A stretch of DNA of 64,000 bases from Pseudomonadota bacterium (GCA_023404675.1 JAEYAW010000018.1:1-64000), one strand, 5' to 3'; positions 8,978 to 18,482 are shown, counted from the stretch's first letter. Made by a program: numbers and translations. The notes: generated by a model not told the origin, from the sequence alone.

Positions 8978-9697
8978 TCAGTCCTCGCGGAACGGCTTCA
9001 GCCGCACCCGCGTGCGTGCCGGCTGATCCGGCGCGAGACCGCGATAATAAACCTTCTGCCATCCCTCCTCGCGCGCCTGCGAGCCTTCGCGCTTCAGATC
9101 GGCGTTGAAGGTCAGGCGGCTGGCGCTCCACGCCTTGAACTGCGCCTCGGTCTGCGGATCGCTCGCCATCGGCACGATCACGGGCTCGGCGCTCTCGATG
9201 TCGCTGCGGCGAACCGGGAAGATATGGCAGAACGGCTCGCCCTTCTCGAACCGGACCGCGATGCCCGGCCGGGTGAAGATCCAGTTCATGGTGAAGGTGT
9301 AAGGTGCCCAGTCGGTCTCGATCACGCCCGTCAGCGCCGCGACACCATCCTTCGGGCGATTGACCGGCCCCTGCGCGATGAGATCGAATCCCGGCTCGGT
9401 GCGAAACAGGCAGGGGACATGAAACGTGAGAATGCCATGGCCGAAATGGCTGAGAGCGGGCGCACCCAGCGCGGGATCGTCGGGAATCACCTGCATCCCG
9501 TCCAGCGCGGTGCTGCCGTTCCACGCGGCGACGAAACCTGTTGGCGACAGGATTTCCCAACCATGCGCGTTGGCGATGTTGAGCGGCAGGCAGCGATAGG
9601 CAAAGCGCTGATCGGTCGCGTCCATCCACGGCCGGTCCGCCGGCGCCGGGCGGATGTCGAGATGGTGGCCCTCGGTGAGATAGGCGATCAGTTTCAT
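8978..9697 (-). CDS. DUF6065-like protein of unknown function
   Basis: Starting at MKLIAYLTEGHHLDIRPAP, the 239-residue product has no signal peptide or membrane helix. It resembles a family of uncharacterised proteins (DUF6065) found next to sugar and secondary-metabolite genes; this assignment is from memory of the start and the WEILSPTGFVAAWNG segment. A longer reading frame extends upstream to 9760, but those 21 residues look like non-coding extension. It is coupled to the double glycosyltransferase downstream and faces a GT1-type glycosyltransferase. I cannot assign a reaction. Confidence 0.6.
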   Translation of the reverse strand: MKLIAYLTEGHHLDIRPAPADRPWMDATDQRFAYRCLPLNIANAHGWEILSPTGFVAAWNGSTALDGMQVIPDDPALGAPALSHFGHGILTFHVPCLFRTEPGFDLIAQGPVNRPKDGVAALTGVIETDWAPYTFTMNWIFTRPGIAVRFEKGEPFCHIFPVRRSDIESAEPVIVPMASDPQTEAQFKAWSASRLTFNADLKREGSQAREEGWQKVYYRGLAPDQPARTRVRLKPFRED

Positions 9698-9795
9698 GGC
9701 GTGCGGGCTCCAAACGCGGCGCGGGCGCTCCGTGTTGACATTGCCGTCGGCGGCGGGCAAGCGGCAATCGCCTTGCCGACCGTCGCGAGAGGACT

Positions 9796-10971
9796 ATGAC
9801 AAGCATCCTGTTCGCCTGGGAATTGGGAGGAGGACGCGGCCATCAGACGACCCTCGCCCGCCTCGCTGCCCCGTTGCTGCGCGAGGGCTGTCGTGTGGTC
9901 GCCGCGATCAGACCCGGAGTTCATGCCGGCGATCTCCTCGCGGCCGGCATCGAGACCCTTACGGCCCCCGTCTGGCCTGCCGCTGCGCGCACGGCGGCGG
10001 ACATCCGGGCGATGTCGTCTGCAACGATGGGCGACATGCTGGGCGAAGCCGGTCTTGCCGACCCGGTTGCTCTGGGCCGCCTGCTCGACGGCTGGGACGC
10101 CATCCTGCAGGCCGTGCAGCCCGATCTCGTGGTGGCGGACTACGCCCCCGCCGCAGCCCTCGCCGCGCGCGGGCGCGTGCCACTCTTGCTGACAGGCAAC
10201 GGCTTCGTTGCGCCGCCCGGCGACATGCCGCGCTTCCCGCCGCTGCATCGCGCACATCCGCCGCGTCTCGCCGAGCCGGTTCTGCTTGAGACCATCAACA
10301 CCGCCCTCGGGGCGCGGCAGCGCCCCCTGCTCGACCGTCTGCCCCGGATGTTCGCGGCCGACGACGCGCTCGTCCTGATCCTGCCGATCGTCGATCCCTA
10401 TCATGTGCAGCGAACGCGCGATGTCGACGGCCCGCTGCTTGACACATTGCCCGTTCCACGCGCGAGGGAGTCAAGGCGCATCTTTGCCTATCTCTCCAGC
10501 GCGCCCGAACGGGAAGGGCCGCTGATCGCGGCGCTCACCGCATTCGGTCCCGACCTCGATCTCTACGCATCGACCATCGGGAGCGATGAACTGGCCCCGC
10601 TCGCGGCCGCCGGAGCGCGGATATTTTCGCGGCGGCCGCCAAGCTTCGAGGTTCTGCAAACTTCGCGGCTGGTCATCCACGGCGGCGGCAGCGGGCTTGC
10701 CTGCGAGGCGCTGCTGGCCGGAGTGCCACAACTGATCCTGAGCTCGCATATCGAGCAGGAACTGACCGGCCGCGCCGTCGCCGCGCACGGTTGCGGCGCG
10801 CATTTCACCGAACGCGATCCCGCTGCGATCAGAGACGCCATCGCGTCCGGTCTTGCCGATGACGCCATCGCCGAACATGCGGCCACGCTGGGCGTGGAAC
10901 AGCGCGCGTTCATGGCCACGCGCGATCCGCTGCGGGCATTCGTGGCCGCGTGCAGACGGCTGGCCGGTTGA
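9796..10971 (+). CDS. GT1/MurG-like glycosyltransferase
   Basis: This 391-residue protein has a GT-B fold pattern. The N-terminal half begins ILFAWELGGGRGHQTTLARL with the glycine loop of UDP-sugar transferases. The C-terminal half carries IHGGGSGLACEALLAGVPQL, followed by QELTGRAVAAHGCG, the nucleotide-sugar-binding signature of GT1 enzymes. No membrane segment is seen. It is transcribed divergently from the DUF6065/double-GT pair across a 98-base spacer that must hold both promoters. Donor and acceptor are unknown; polyketide, glycolipid or surface-polymer glycosylation are all possible. Confidence 0.72.
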   Translation: MTSILFAWELGGGRGHQTTLARLAAPLLREGCRVVAAIRPGVHAGDLLAAGIETLTAPVWPAAARTAADIRAMSSATMGDMLGEAGLADPVALGRLLDGWDAILQAVQPDLVVADYAPAAALAARGRVPLLLTGNGFVAPPGDMPRFPPLHRAHPPRLAEPVLLETINTALGARQRPLLDRLPRMFAADDALVLILPIVDPYHVQRTRDVDGPLLDTLPVPRARESRRIFAYLSSAPEREGPLIAALTAFGPDLDLYASTIGSDELAPLAAAGARIFSRRPPSFEVLQTSRLVIHGGGSGLACEALLAGVPQLILSSHIEQELTGRAVAAHGCGAHFTERDPAAIRDAIASGLADDAIAEHAATLGVEQRAFMATRDPLRAFVAACRRLAG

Positions 10972-10982
10972 TCGGAACGATC

Positions 10983-13289
10983 CTACATTTGCGCCGACGC
11001 GCTTAACCGCAATTCGCCCCCGGCCGTCTGCCCAGTCGCGGCGAGACGTTCCGCGAAATGGTCGTAGAGAGACGTTAAGTCCTCGCCGCATATGCGCCGG
11101 CAATCCGCCAGCGCGCGCGAGGCTGTCGGCAAATCCGACGCATGCAGCGCCGCGACCAGATCCGCATGATGGCGCACGAGCTGTTGCGTTTCAGGCAGCG
11201 CCGCAAAAGTCTCGTCGCCGGCGATGGCATAGACCTTGGTCGGACGCGACTTGCCCTTGAGCAGGATTTCTCCTGCTTCGAGGAAAACCAGCCCGTCCGC
11301 AGCGCGCACCACGTCGTCGGACGCCAGCAGGTCGGTGCCGAACGATTTGCTGGCGGACTCGATCCGCGCCGCCGTGTTCACCACATCGCCCATGGCCGAA
11401 TAATTGAAGCGGCGCGCGGACCCCATGTTGCCGACACAGGCCTCGCCGGCATTGAGCCCGACGCCGATCTTCACCTCGCCCAGTCCCTTGCCTTCGAACT
11501 CGAACGCATCGTCGGCGTTCAACTTCCTGACCACGGCGCGCATGGCGAGCGCCGCGCGGCAGGCGCGTGCCGCATGGCCTGGAATATCGAGCGGCGCATT
11601 CCAGAACGCCATGATGGAATCGCCGATATATTTGTCGATGGTGCCAAGCTCGTGCTGAATCGCGTCCGACAGCGGTGCAAGCAGCGTATTGATGAAAACG
11701 ACCAGTTCGGTCGCGGTCAATTTCTCGGAAATCGGCGTGAAGCCACGCACGTCCATGAACATCACGGTGATCTCGCGCTGCTCGCCACCAAGCTGCATCG
11801 CCTTGGGCGACTGCTCCAGCCGGTGCAGCAGTTCCGGCGCAAGATATTGCCCGAAGGCCTGACGCACGAATTTCTTCTCGCGGTCGGTCGCGATGTGCAG
11901 CACACCCTCCACCGCGCCCCAGATCATGATCGCGGCGAGCGACGGATAGACCGGATCTATCAGCAGATGCAGCTGCGAGAAGGCGAGCCATGAGCCCGCA
12001 ATCGCGATGGCGAGCGCGAGGATGCCGGCGACGAACGAGAATTTTGCGCCGAAGGCAATCAGAAGCCATGCGATCAGCGCCCCCAGCACCGCTGTCAGCA
12101 TGATCTCGAATCCATCGGCCCAATCGGGCCTGCTGATGAAATCCTGTCCGAGAATCTGCTCGATCAGTTGCGCGTGGATCGACACGCCGGGAACGATCTC
12201 GCCGAGCGGCGTGGTCCGCACGTCCAGCAGCCCGACAGCCGAGGTGCCGACCAGAACGATGTGCCCTTCGAGCAGCGGCCTGACACTGGCTTCTTTCGCC
12301 GGATCGAGCACATCCTTTGCAGAGATATAGCGCGACGGCCTGTCGTGATCGAAATAGATCCAGGCCTCGCCGTCCCGCGTCAGCGGAATTCTGAAATCGC
12401 CGACCCGCATGTCGATCAACGCCGGCCGGCCGCTATCAAGATCGCCGCTGGCGCCCGTGCCGCGCACCAGCAGACCCGGCTGCGACTGCGCCACCCGAAG
12501 CGCCTCGACGGCGAGGCCGGGATAAATCTGCCCCGCGCCGGAGAACAGCAGCGGGACACGGCGAACGATGCCGGAGCGATCATGAGCCGAAAGATTGATG
12601 GCTCCCATCCCGCTCGCGGCCGCGTTGAACATCGGCAGGCTAGCGACGGCATAGCCGAACGGGTGCAGGATCGCAGCCGGGTCCGCGCCCGCGAATGAGA
12701 TTCCGGCCTTGGACAGCGGCAACGGCCCCGCCACACGCAGACTGGCCGCAAAGCCAAGCACTGTCGGCGTCGCCTTGATCGCCTCCGCAAAAGCGCGGTC
12801 GTGATCCGGCATCGCGCCGAGCATGGACAGCAGCTGCCGTTGCCGCTCTTCCTCCCCGCCGGCGCCATCCCGCCGAAGCTGCTCGGCGATCTGCGCCGGG
12901 CTGGTGCGGTCGGGCTCGGAAAAGATCACGTCGAACGCGATCGCCCCGGCGCCGGCTTCCGAAAGCCGCCGCGTCAATTCGGCCAGGCGGGTGCGGGGCC
13001 AGGGCCACTGCCCAAACTCCCTGATCGAAGCCTCGTCGATGTCCACGATCCGGACCGGGAAATCCGCGTGCTGCCGCGGCTTGAGGCGTTGATACGTATC
13101 GAAGGTTCGCTCCTTCAATTCGACGACGAGGCGCGGATCGTAGGCGCGCAGGCCGACGAGCAGGGCCAGCGCAGCCCAGGCCGCAACAATGGCCTGCCCG
13201 GTCCGGCTGCGGGCAAAGCGGCGCAGCCTGACCCAGGCCGCGACGGCGCGGCGGCCTGTCCAGTTACGGGACGGTACGAAAAGCCTCAT
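10983..13289 (-). CDS. CHASE2-domain class III adenylate/guanylate cyclase
   Basis: Beginning at MRLFVPSRNW, the protein is 768 residues. It has one N-terminal membrane helix (AIVAAWAALALLVGL, about 36-52), a periplasmic CHASE2 sensor (about 55-350) and a cluster of membrane helices (about 370-445, IMLTAVLGALIAWLLIAFGA and following). A cytoplasmic class III cyclase domain follows, with both metal aspartates: MFMDVRGFTP near residue 510 and DKYIGDSIMAFWNAP near residue 553. YSAMGDVVNTAARIES follows. A longer frame to 13529 would overlap the RND gene and the terminator, so the start at 13289 is preferred. It should convert ATP (or GTP) to the cyclic nucleotide in response to an envelope signal. 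CHASE2 cyclases often neighbour FecR proteins; here a FecR gene lies 5 kb away. Confidence 0.9.
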   Translation of the reverse strand: MRLFVPSRNWTGRRAVAAWVRLRRFARSRTGQAIVAAWAALALLVGLRAYDPRLVVELKERTFDTYQRLKPRQHADFPVRIVDIDEASIREFGQWPWPRTRLAELTRRLSEAGAGAIAFDVIFSEPDRTSPAQIAEQLRRDGAGGEEERQRQLLSMLGAMPDHDRAFAEAIKATPTVLGFAASLRVAGPLPLSKAGISFAGADPAAILHPFGYAVASLPMFNAAASGMGAINLSAHDRSGIVRRVPLLFSGAGQIYPGLAVEALRVAQSQPGLLVRGTGASGDLDSGRPALIDMRVGDFRIPLTRDGEAWIYFDHDRPSRYISAKDVLDPAKEASVRPLLEGHIVLVGTSAVGLLDVRTTPLGEIVPGVSIHAQLIEQILGQDFISRPDWADGFEIMLTAVLGALIAWLLIAFGAKFSFVAGILALAIAIAGSWLAFSQLHLLIDPVYPSLAAIMIWGAVEGVLHIATDREKKFVRQAFGQYLAPELLHRLEQSPKAMQLGGEQREITVMFMDVRGFTPISEKLTATELVVFINTLLAPLSDAIQHELGTIDKYIGDSIMAFWNAPLDIPGHAARACRAALAMRAVVRKLNADDAFEFEGKGLGEVKIGVGLNAGEACVGNMGSARRFNYSAMGDVVNTAARIESASKSFGTDLLASDDVVRAADGLVFLEAGEILLKGKSRPTKVYAIAGDETFAALPETQQLVRHHADLVAALHASDLPTASRALADCRRICGEDLTSLYDHFAERLAATGQTAGGELRLSASAQM

Positions 13290-13384
13290 CGGCCGACCTT
13301 GCTGCGATCCGGTGCCAAGCGCAATCCATAGCCGCTTTTCGCCTCGGCAGCATCGGCGGCCCCGGAGACGACAACACGCAAACG

Positions 13385-13414
13385 AAAGATGGCCGGGCAA
13401 GCCCGGCCATCTTT
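13385..13414 (-). terminator. Strong hairpin terminator of the RND efflux operon
   Basis: AAAGATGGCCGGGC and its exact complement form a 14-bp perfect stem with a 2-base loop, 30 bases downstream of the RND gene stop. On the minus strand the stem ends in CATCTTTCGTTT, giving a modest T-rich tail. It separates the efflux operon from the cyclase gene. Confidence 0.75.
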
Positions 13415-13443
13415 GTCTGATCTCGATGCGTCCCGGTTCGACG

Positions 13444-16400
13444 TCAGGCAGAGCCGAGATTGTATTCGGCGAGCTGCTTGTTACGATCCGAATCCGCTGC
13501 CGCCCGGTGATCCGTGGCAATGGCCACATAGACCGCCGGCAGCACGAACAGCGTGAACAGCGTGCCGATCGCCATGCCGGCGACCACCACGATGCCGATC
13601 GAGAACCGGCTGGCCGCGCCCGCCCCCGAGGCCGAGAGCAGCGGCAACAGGCCGGCGATCATGGCCGCCGTCGTCATCAGGATCGGCCGCAGCCGCACCC
13701 GGGCCGACTGCTCGATCGCGGCGCGCTTGTCGAGTTTCTCGTTGAGCTGAAGTTCGTTGGCAAACTCAACCATCAGAATGCCGTGCTTGCTGATCAGTCC
13801 GACCAGCGTCAACAATCCCACCTGCGTGTAGATGTTGATGGTCGCAAGACCGAAGAACAGCGGCAGAAGCGCGCCGACGATTGCCATGGGCACGCTGATC
13901 ATGATGACCAGCGGGTCGCGCAGGCTTTCAAACTGCGCTGCCAGCACCAGGAAGATGATGATCAGCGCGAAGCCGAACGTGATGGCGAGCTGATTGCCTT
14001 CCTGCACGAACTGCCGCGCATCGGCGAGGAAGTCGTAGCTGAAGCCGGACGGCAACTGGTTGCCGAGCCCCTTGAGGAAGTCCACCGCCTGTCCGACCGT
14101 CACACCCGGCATCGGCACCGCCTGGAAGGTCGCCGAGTTAAGCTGGTTGTAATGGGTCAGCGCGTTCGGATCCGTTCCCGTCTGGATCGACACGACAGTG
14201 GCGAGCGGAACCTGCTGCCCGTTCGCGGCCTGAATGTAATACCCGTTGAGCGACTCCGGGGTCAGGCGCTGCTCGCGCGGAACCTGCGGAATGACCTGAT
14301 AGGAGCGGCCCTCCAGGTTGAAACGGTTCACGTAATTGCCGCCGAGCAGGGTCGCCAGCGCACCACCGACCTGCTGCATCGTGAGCCCGAGATCGCTCGC
14401 CTTGGTCCTGTCGATGGAAACCCGCACCACGGGCTGGTTGAATTCCAGATCGCTGTCCGTGACGATGAACATGCCGCTCTTCCGCGCGGCTTCCTTGATC
14501 TTGTTCATCTCCTGATAGACAGCCTGAAACCCGCTGGTCGAATTGATCACCATCTGCACGGGCAAACCGCCGGGGCCGCCCGGCAGAGGCGGCAGGTTGA
14601 AGGCGAATGCATTGACACCCTCGACCTTGCTCAGTTCATCCTGAACCAGCGGCTTGAGCTGCATCGCCGTCTTCTTCCGCTCGTCCCACGGCTTCAGCAG
14701 CATGCCTGCGATGCCGTTCTGGGCTCCGTTCACGCCATTGAGAATGAAGCGGAGATCCGTTTCTGGAAATTTCTCGAACGCAGCGTCGATCTTCTTTCCA
14801 TAGTAATTCAGGTAATCGATGTTCGCGTATTTCGGAGCCTTCGTGATCGCGAACACGATCCCCTGATCCTCCTCGGGCGCCAGTTCACTGGGCGTATTCA
14901 TATAGAGGAAGCCCACCAGTCCAAGGATGGTGACTGCGAACAGGGCCGTGACGGGGCGATAGTCGAGCGAACGGTCGAGCGTGCGGCCATACCAGTTCGT
15001 CATTCTGCTGAAAACGCGATCGACGAGCTGGGCAAAACGGCCCGGCGAGGAGTGTTTCAGCAACACCGAGCACATCATCGGTGACAGTGTCAGCGCGATG
15101 ACACCCGACACGATCACCGAGGCCGCTAGCGTGAAGGCGAACTCCTTGAAGAGCGCGCCCGTCAAGCCCCCGAGCAAGCCGATCGGCGCGTAGACTGCGG
15201 CCAGCGTGATCGTCATGGAGATGACGGGGCCCACGATCTCGCGGGCTCCGACAAGGGAGGCCTGAACAGGTGTTTTCCCCTCCTCCAGATGGCGATGGAT
15301 ATTCTCCACCACGACGATGGCGTCGTCGACAACGAGACCGATCGCGAGCACCATGGCGAGCAGCGTCAACAGATTGATGCTGAAGCCGAGCGCCAGCATC
15401 ACGCTGCAGACACCGATCAGCGACAGCGGGATCGTGACGACGGGAATGATCACCGACCTGAACGAGGCCAGGAAAAGGAAGATCACCACGATCACGATGA
15501 CCACCGCTTCCATCAGCGTGTGCTCGACTTCGCTGATCGACGATTCGATGAACTTGGTGGAGTCGTAGGCCACCTTCATTTTCATCGACGGCGGAAGATT
15601 GCGTTCGAGGTCCGGGAACAGCGCGCGCACGCCCTTGACGATGTTGAGCGGATTGCCCTGCGGCGTGGCCTGAACGCCGATGAAAATCGCCTGTTCGTTG
15701 TTGAATGCGACACTGGAATCGGTCGTCTGTGCCGCGAGCTCCACCGTCGCCACGTCCTGAATCCGGACGAAGCCGCCGCCCTGGGCCTTGACGATCAGCC
15801 GTTTGAACTCCTCAAGACTGGTCGAGCCCGTGTTGGTCGTGATGTTGCTGACAGTGAAATAGCCCTTGGTCTGGCCAGCCGCCGATTGATAGTTGTTGGC
15901 CTGAATCGCGGTGGCGATATCGCTTGCCGAAACGCCATGACCGGCCATCCGCACGGGATCGAGCCAGATCCGCATCGCGAAGGTCTGGCCGCCGAGAATA
16001 TCGGCGGAGGCGACGCCATCCACGGTCGACAGAACCGGCTGCACCACGCGCGTGAGATAGTCCGAGATCGCCGAACCGCCCAGTTCCTCGCTGGAGAAGC
16101 CGATATACATCACCGCGGTCGTCGACCCGGTGGTCTTGACGATCACCGGGTCGTTCGACTCGCGCGGGATCAGGTATCGGACCGAGTTGACCTTGGCCAT
16201 CACGTCGGTCAGAGCCGCGTTCGGATCGAAGTTCAGCTTGACGTAGACCTGAATGGTGCTGGTACCGAGCACCGAATTCGAGGTCATGTAATCGATGCCC
16301 TCGGCCGACGCGACCGCCTGCTCGATCGGCGTCGTGATGAACCCCTGGATCAGATCGGCCGACGCACCCGGATACACCGTGGTGATCGTCACCACGGTGT

Positions 16401-16527
16401 TTGACAGTTTCGGATACTGACGGACGGGCAATTCGAACGCCGCGCGCAGGCCGATCAGCAGGATCAGCAGGCTGACGACAACCGACAGCACCGGGCGCTT
16501 GATGAAGATGTCTGTGAGAGCACCCAT
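13444..16527 (-). CDS. RND efflux pump inner-membrane transporter (HAE-1/AcrB family)
   Basis: The 1027-residue protein opens with the family start IFIKRPVLSVVVSLLILLIG. It carries two large periplasmic loops and the proton-relay aspartate pair in TM4 (LAIGLVVDDAIVVVENIHRH, about residues 400-420). Its length is standard for an AcrB/MexB-type trimeric pump. It exports lipophilic compounds from periplasm or inner leaflet, using the proton gradient, with the membrane-fusion protein encoded immediately upstream. No outer-membrane channel gene lies nearby, so a distant TolC-type protein is presumably shared. Substrates are not predictable. Confidence 0.94.
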   Translation of the reverse strand: MGALTDIFIKRPVLSVVVSLLILLIGLRAAFELPVRQYPKLSNTVVTITTVYPGASADLIQGFITTPIEQAVASAEGIDYMTSNSVLGTSTIQVYVKLNFDPNAALTDVMAKVNSVRYLIPRESNDPVIVKTTGSTTAVMYIGFSSEELGGSAISDYLTRVVQPVLSTVDGVASADILGGQTFAMRIWLDPVRMAGHGVSASDIATAIQANNYQSAAGQTKGYFTVSNITTNTGSTSLEEFKRLIVKAQGGGFVRIQDVATVELAAQTTDSSVAFNNEQAIFIGVQATPQGNPLNIVKGVRALFPDLERNLPPSMKMKVAYDSTKFIESSISEVEHTLMEAVVIVIVVIFLFLASFRSVIIPVVTIPLSLIGVCSVMLALGFSINLLTLLAMVLAIGLVVDDAIVVVENIHRHLEEGKTPVQASLVGAREIVGPVISMTITLAAVYAPIGLLGGLTGALFKEFAFTLAASVIVSGVIALTLSPMMCSVLLKHSSPGRFAQLVDRVFSRMTNWYGRTLDRSLDYRPVTALFAVTILGLVGFLYMNTPSELAPEEDQGIVFAITKAPKYANIDYLNYYGKKIDAAFEKFPETDLRFILNGVNGAQNGIAGMLLKPWDERKKTAMQLKPLVQDELSKVEGVNAFAFNLPPLPGGPGGLPVQMVINSTSGFQAVYQEMNKIKEAARKSGMFIVTDSDLEFNQPVVRVSIDRTKASDLGLTMQQVGGALATLLGGNYVNRFNLEGRSYQVIPQVPREQRLTPESLNGYYIQAANGQQVPLATVVSIQTGTDPNALTHYNQLNSATFQAVPMPGVTVGQAVDFLKGLGNQLPSGFSYDFLADARQFVQEGNQLAITFGFALIIIFLVLAAQFESLRDPLVIMISVPMAIVGALLPLFFGLATINIYTQVGLLTLVGLISKHGILMVEFANELQLNEKLDKRAAIEQSARVRLRPILMTTAAMIAGLLPLLSASGAGAASRFSIGIVVVAGMAIGTLFTLFVLPAVYVAIATDHRAAADSDRNKQLAEYNLGSA

Positions 16528-16539
16528 GGTTCGTGCTCC

Positions 16540-17760
16540 TCAGTACCGCGGCACAGGATTGGGGGCCGGCGGCGGCGGATCGCTCGATATCGTCACGGCC
16601 GCGCCGGACTGAAGCTTGAGCTGACCGACCGCGACCACGCGGTCACCCGGATTCACGCCACTCACGATCTGCACGAGGCCGTTGTAGCGCTGACCGGTGC
16701 GGACGAACGTGCGCTCGGCCACGAGACTGGTCTTGCCGTCGTCGCCCTTCTTGTCCTTGATGACGAAAGCGGAGTCTCCGTACAGTGTGAAATCGACCGA
16801 GGTTTCCGGCAGCGTCACCACCGGCGGCTTCTCCGGCAGCACCACCGTCGCGGTGGTGAACATGCCCGGCCGCAGGATATCGTCGGGATTGGCAATCAGC
16901 GCCTGAACCCGAATATTGCGGGTATCGGTCGAAATCTGCGGTTCGATCGTCGTGATCTTTCCATCGAACGTCCGGCCCGGATAGGCGTCCGCGGTCACGC
17001 GAACCGTCTGGCCGACCTTGAGCTCCGAACTGTCCTTTTCAGTGACGGTGAAGTTCACGAACAGGTTCGACAGGTCCGTCAACGACACAACCTCCGTGCC
17101 GGCGGTCAGATACTGGCCGAGGTTGACCTGCCTGACGCCAAGCTGCCCGTCGAACGGCGCGCGCACCAACTTCTGCGAGATCACCGCCTCCGTCCGGGCG
17201 ATGCCTGCAACGGCCTGATCGTAGGTCGCCTGGGTCTGATCGACGGTTGCCTGCGGACCGAACTGACGCTCGGCGAGTTGCTTGGCACGGTCCAGAGCCA
17301 GTTGCGCGGCTCGCGCCTGCGCCCGGTAGCTCGACAGATCGGCCTGGTCCGGCGCGTCGAACAACTGGATCAGCGGGGTCCCTTTTTTCACCCGAGAGCC
17401 AGCCTCGAACATAATGTCGGTAATCCGGCCATTGGTATCGGACGTCACATTCACCTGATGGACAGCCGCCAGACTGCCCACCGCCTGAATGAGATTGGGC
17501 AACGTCTCGCTCTTGGCCACCGCGATGGTCACATCGATCGGCGCGGGCCTGTGGTTGGCGAAGAACTGCGCAATCATGTGCTTGCGAAATTCGTTGAAGC
17601 CCACCAGCGCTCCGACGAGGATGGCCAGCAGCACGCCGACGATGATGAACCATCGCACCTTGCGGACCGGCCTGGTCGGCGGCACCTTCTGACTCGATCT
17701 AGCACGCTCCGCCTCGGACGCGCCGGCAGCCGACGTGCCTGTGTCAGTGGATGTCGTCAT
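16540..17760 (-). CDS. RND efflux periplasmic adaptor (membrane fusion protein)
   Basis: This 406-residue protein has one N-terminal anchor helix (WFIIVGVLLAILVGALVGF, about residues 37-55), a biotinyl-lipoyl half-motif (VTSDTNGRITDIMFEAGSRV), a helical hairpin and beta-barrel regions (RAPFDGQLGVRQVNLGQYL). This is the usual layout of MexA/AcrA-type adaptors. It ends in a Pro-rich tail. It lies 12 bases upstream of the RND gene and 1 base after the tetR stop, so the three genes form one operon. Confidence 0.92.
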   Translation of the reverse strand: MTTSTDTGTSAAGASEAERARSSQKVPPTRPVRKVRWFIIVGVLLAILVGALVGFNEFRKHMIAQFFANHRPAPIDVTIAVAKSETLPNLIQAVGSLAAVHQVNVTSDTNGRITDIMFEAGSRVKKGTPLIQLFDAPDQADLSSYRAQARAAQLALDRAKQLAERQFGPQATVDQTQATYDQAVAGIARTEAVISQKLVRAPFDGQLGVRQVNLGQYLTAGTEVVSLTDLSNLFVNFTVTEKDSSELKVGQTVRVTADAYPGRTFDGKITTIEPQISTDTRNIRVQALIANPDDILRPGMFTTATVVLPEKPPVVTLPETSVDFTLYGDSAFVIKDKKGDDGKTSLVAERTFVRTGQRYNGLVQIVSGVNPGDRVVAVGQLKLQSGAAVTISSDPPPPAPNPVPRY

Positions 17761-17761
17761 G

Positions 17762-18463
17762 TCATGTACTTTCTGGCATCAGAGCGTTGGGAGAATCGGT
17801 GGGCGCGGAATTGCCCAGATGTTCCGCAATCGTGGTTTCCTTTAGGCCGATTCCGCGCAAGACGAATTCGCAGATTTGCCGATTGAGGTCGGGATCATAG
17901 GCATATGACAGGGGCGGATCAGACGCGAGCTTGGTCAGTGCGACAATATTGACCGCCTGATGAGCAAACCAGAACAGGTTCATCGATCGTCCGGCGAAGG
18001 GGTACGCGTCGCCTGTCTCGATCGCCCGCTCCAGAGATCGCGTGAAAATCGGCGTCAAAAGCAATTCGATCTTGCCGTAGAACAGGCGCGAAAATTCCCC
18101 GCCGTCGACGTAGTCCGTCACGAGCAGCCGCATATGCTGCGCCTCGTCGCCATCCGGCGTTTCAGCTGCCAGCAGGAAATAGTTCACGGTTTCGCGGAAC
18201 ATGGTCACGAGCGTCGCCGTCCCCGGCTCCAGTTCAAGAAGGCGCTTGTATTCGGGGTCCGCTTCACAGGCTTCCGACAGAATTTCGGCATAGAGCACGG
18301 CCTTCGAGGGGAAATGCTTGAACAGCAAAGCCTCGGATATTTCAGCCGCAGCCGCGATGCTTTTGGTGGTGGTACCCGCAAAGCCATGCTGGGCGAAACA
18401 GCGCTTTGCTGCCGCCACGATCAGACCCCGACGCAAATCTCCTGCCAACCGCACGGCGCACAT
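17762..18463 (-). CDS. TetR-family transcriptional repressor of the RND operon
   Basis: The 233-residue protein has an N-terminal TetR helix-turn-helix (AAKRCFAQHGFAGTTTKSIA followed by EALLFKHFPSKAVLYAEIL) and a helical ligand-binding domain. It is the first gene of tetR-mfp-RND, an order typical of self-repressed drug pumps such as acrR/bepR loci. A palindrome at its own start (18467-18482) is a likely operator, implying negative autoregulation relieved by pump substrates. Confidence 0.88.
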   Translation of the reverse strand: MCAVRLAGDLRRGLIVAAAKRCFAQHGFAGTTTKSIAAAAEISEALLFKHFPSKAVLYAEILSEACEADPEYKRLLELEPGTATLVTMFRETVNYFLLAAETPDGDEAQHMRLLVTDYVDGGEFSRLFYGKIELLLTPIFTRSLERAIETGDAYPFAGRSMNLFWFAHQAVNIVALTKLASDPPLSYAYDPDLNRQICEFVLRGIGLKETTIAEHLGNSAPTDSPNALMPEST

Positions 18464-18466
18464 GGC

Positions 18467-18482
18467 GTGAGTAAGCGCTCAC
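18467..18482. promoter_or_regulatory. Predicted TetR operator palindrome
   Basis: GTGAGTAAGCGCTCAC is a perfect 5-bp inverted repeat (GTGAG/CTCAC) with a 6-base centre that is itself partly symmetrical. It ends 3 bases from the tetR start codon. TetR regulators of alphaproteobacterial acrAB-type pumps commonly bind repeats of the TGAGT...CTCA type, so this is the best operator candidate. It lies in the spacer shared with the divergent dehalogenase gene. Confidence 0.6.

Noticed and set aside
7544..9799. 751-codon open frame on the plus strand
   Set aside because: It is antisense to the double glycosyltransferase and DUF6065-like gene and reads as Arg/Gln-rich noise, typical of GC-rich shadow frames.
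13290..13529. N-terminal extension of the CHASE2 cyclase to 13529
   Set aside because: It would cross the RND terminator and overlap the RND coding end, and the added residues have no homology; MRLFVPSRNW at 13289 fits the first membrane helix.
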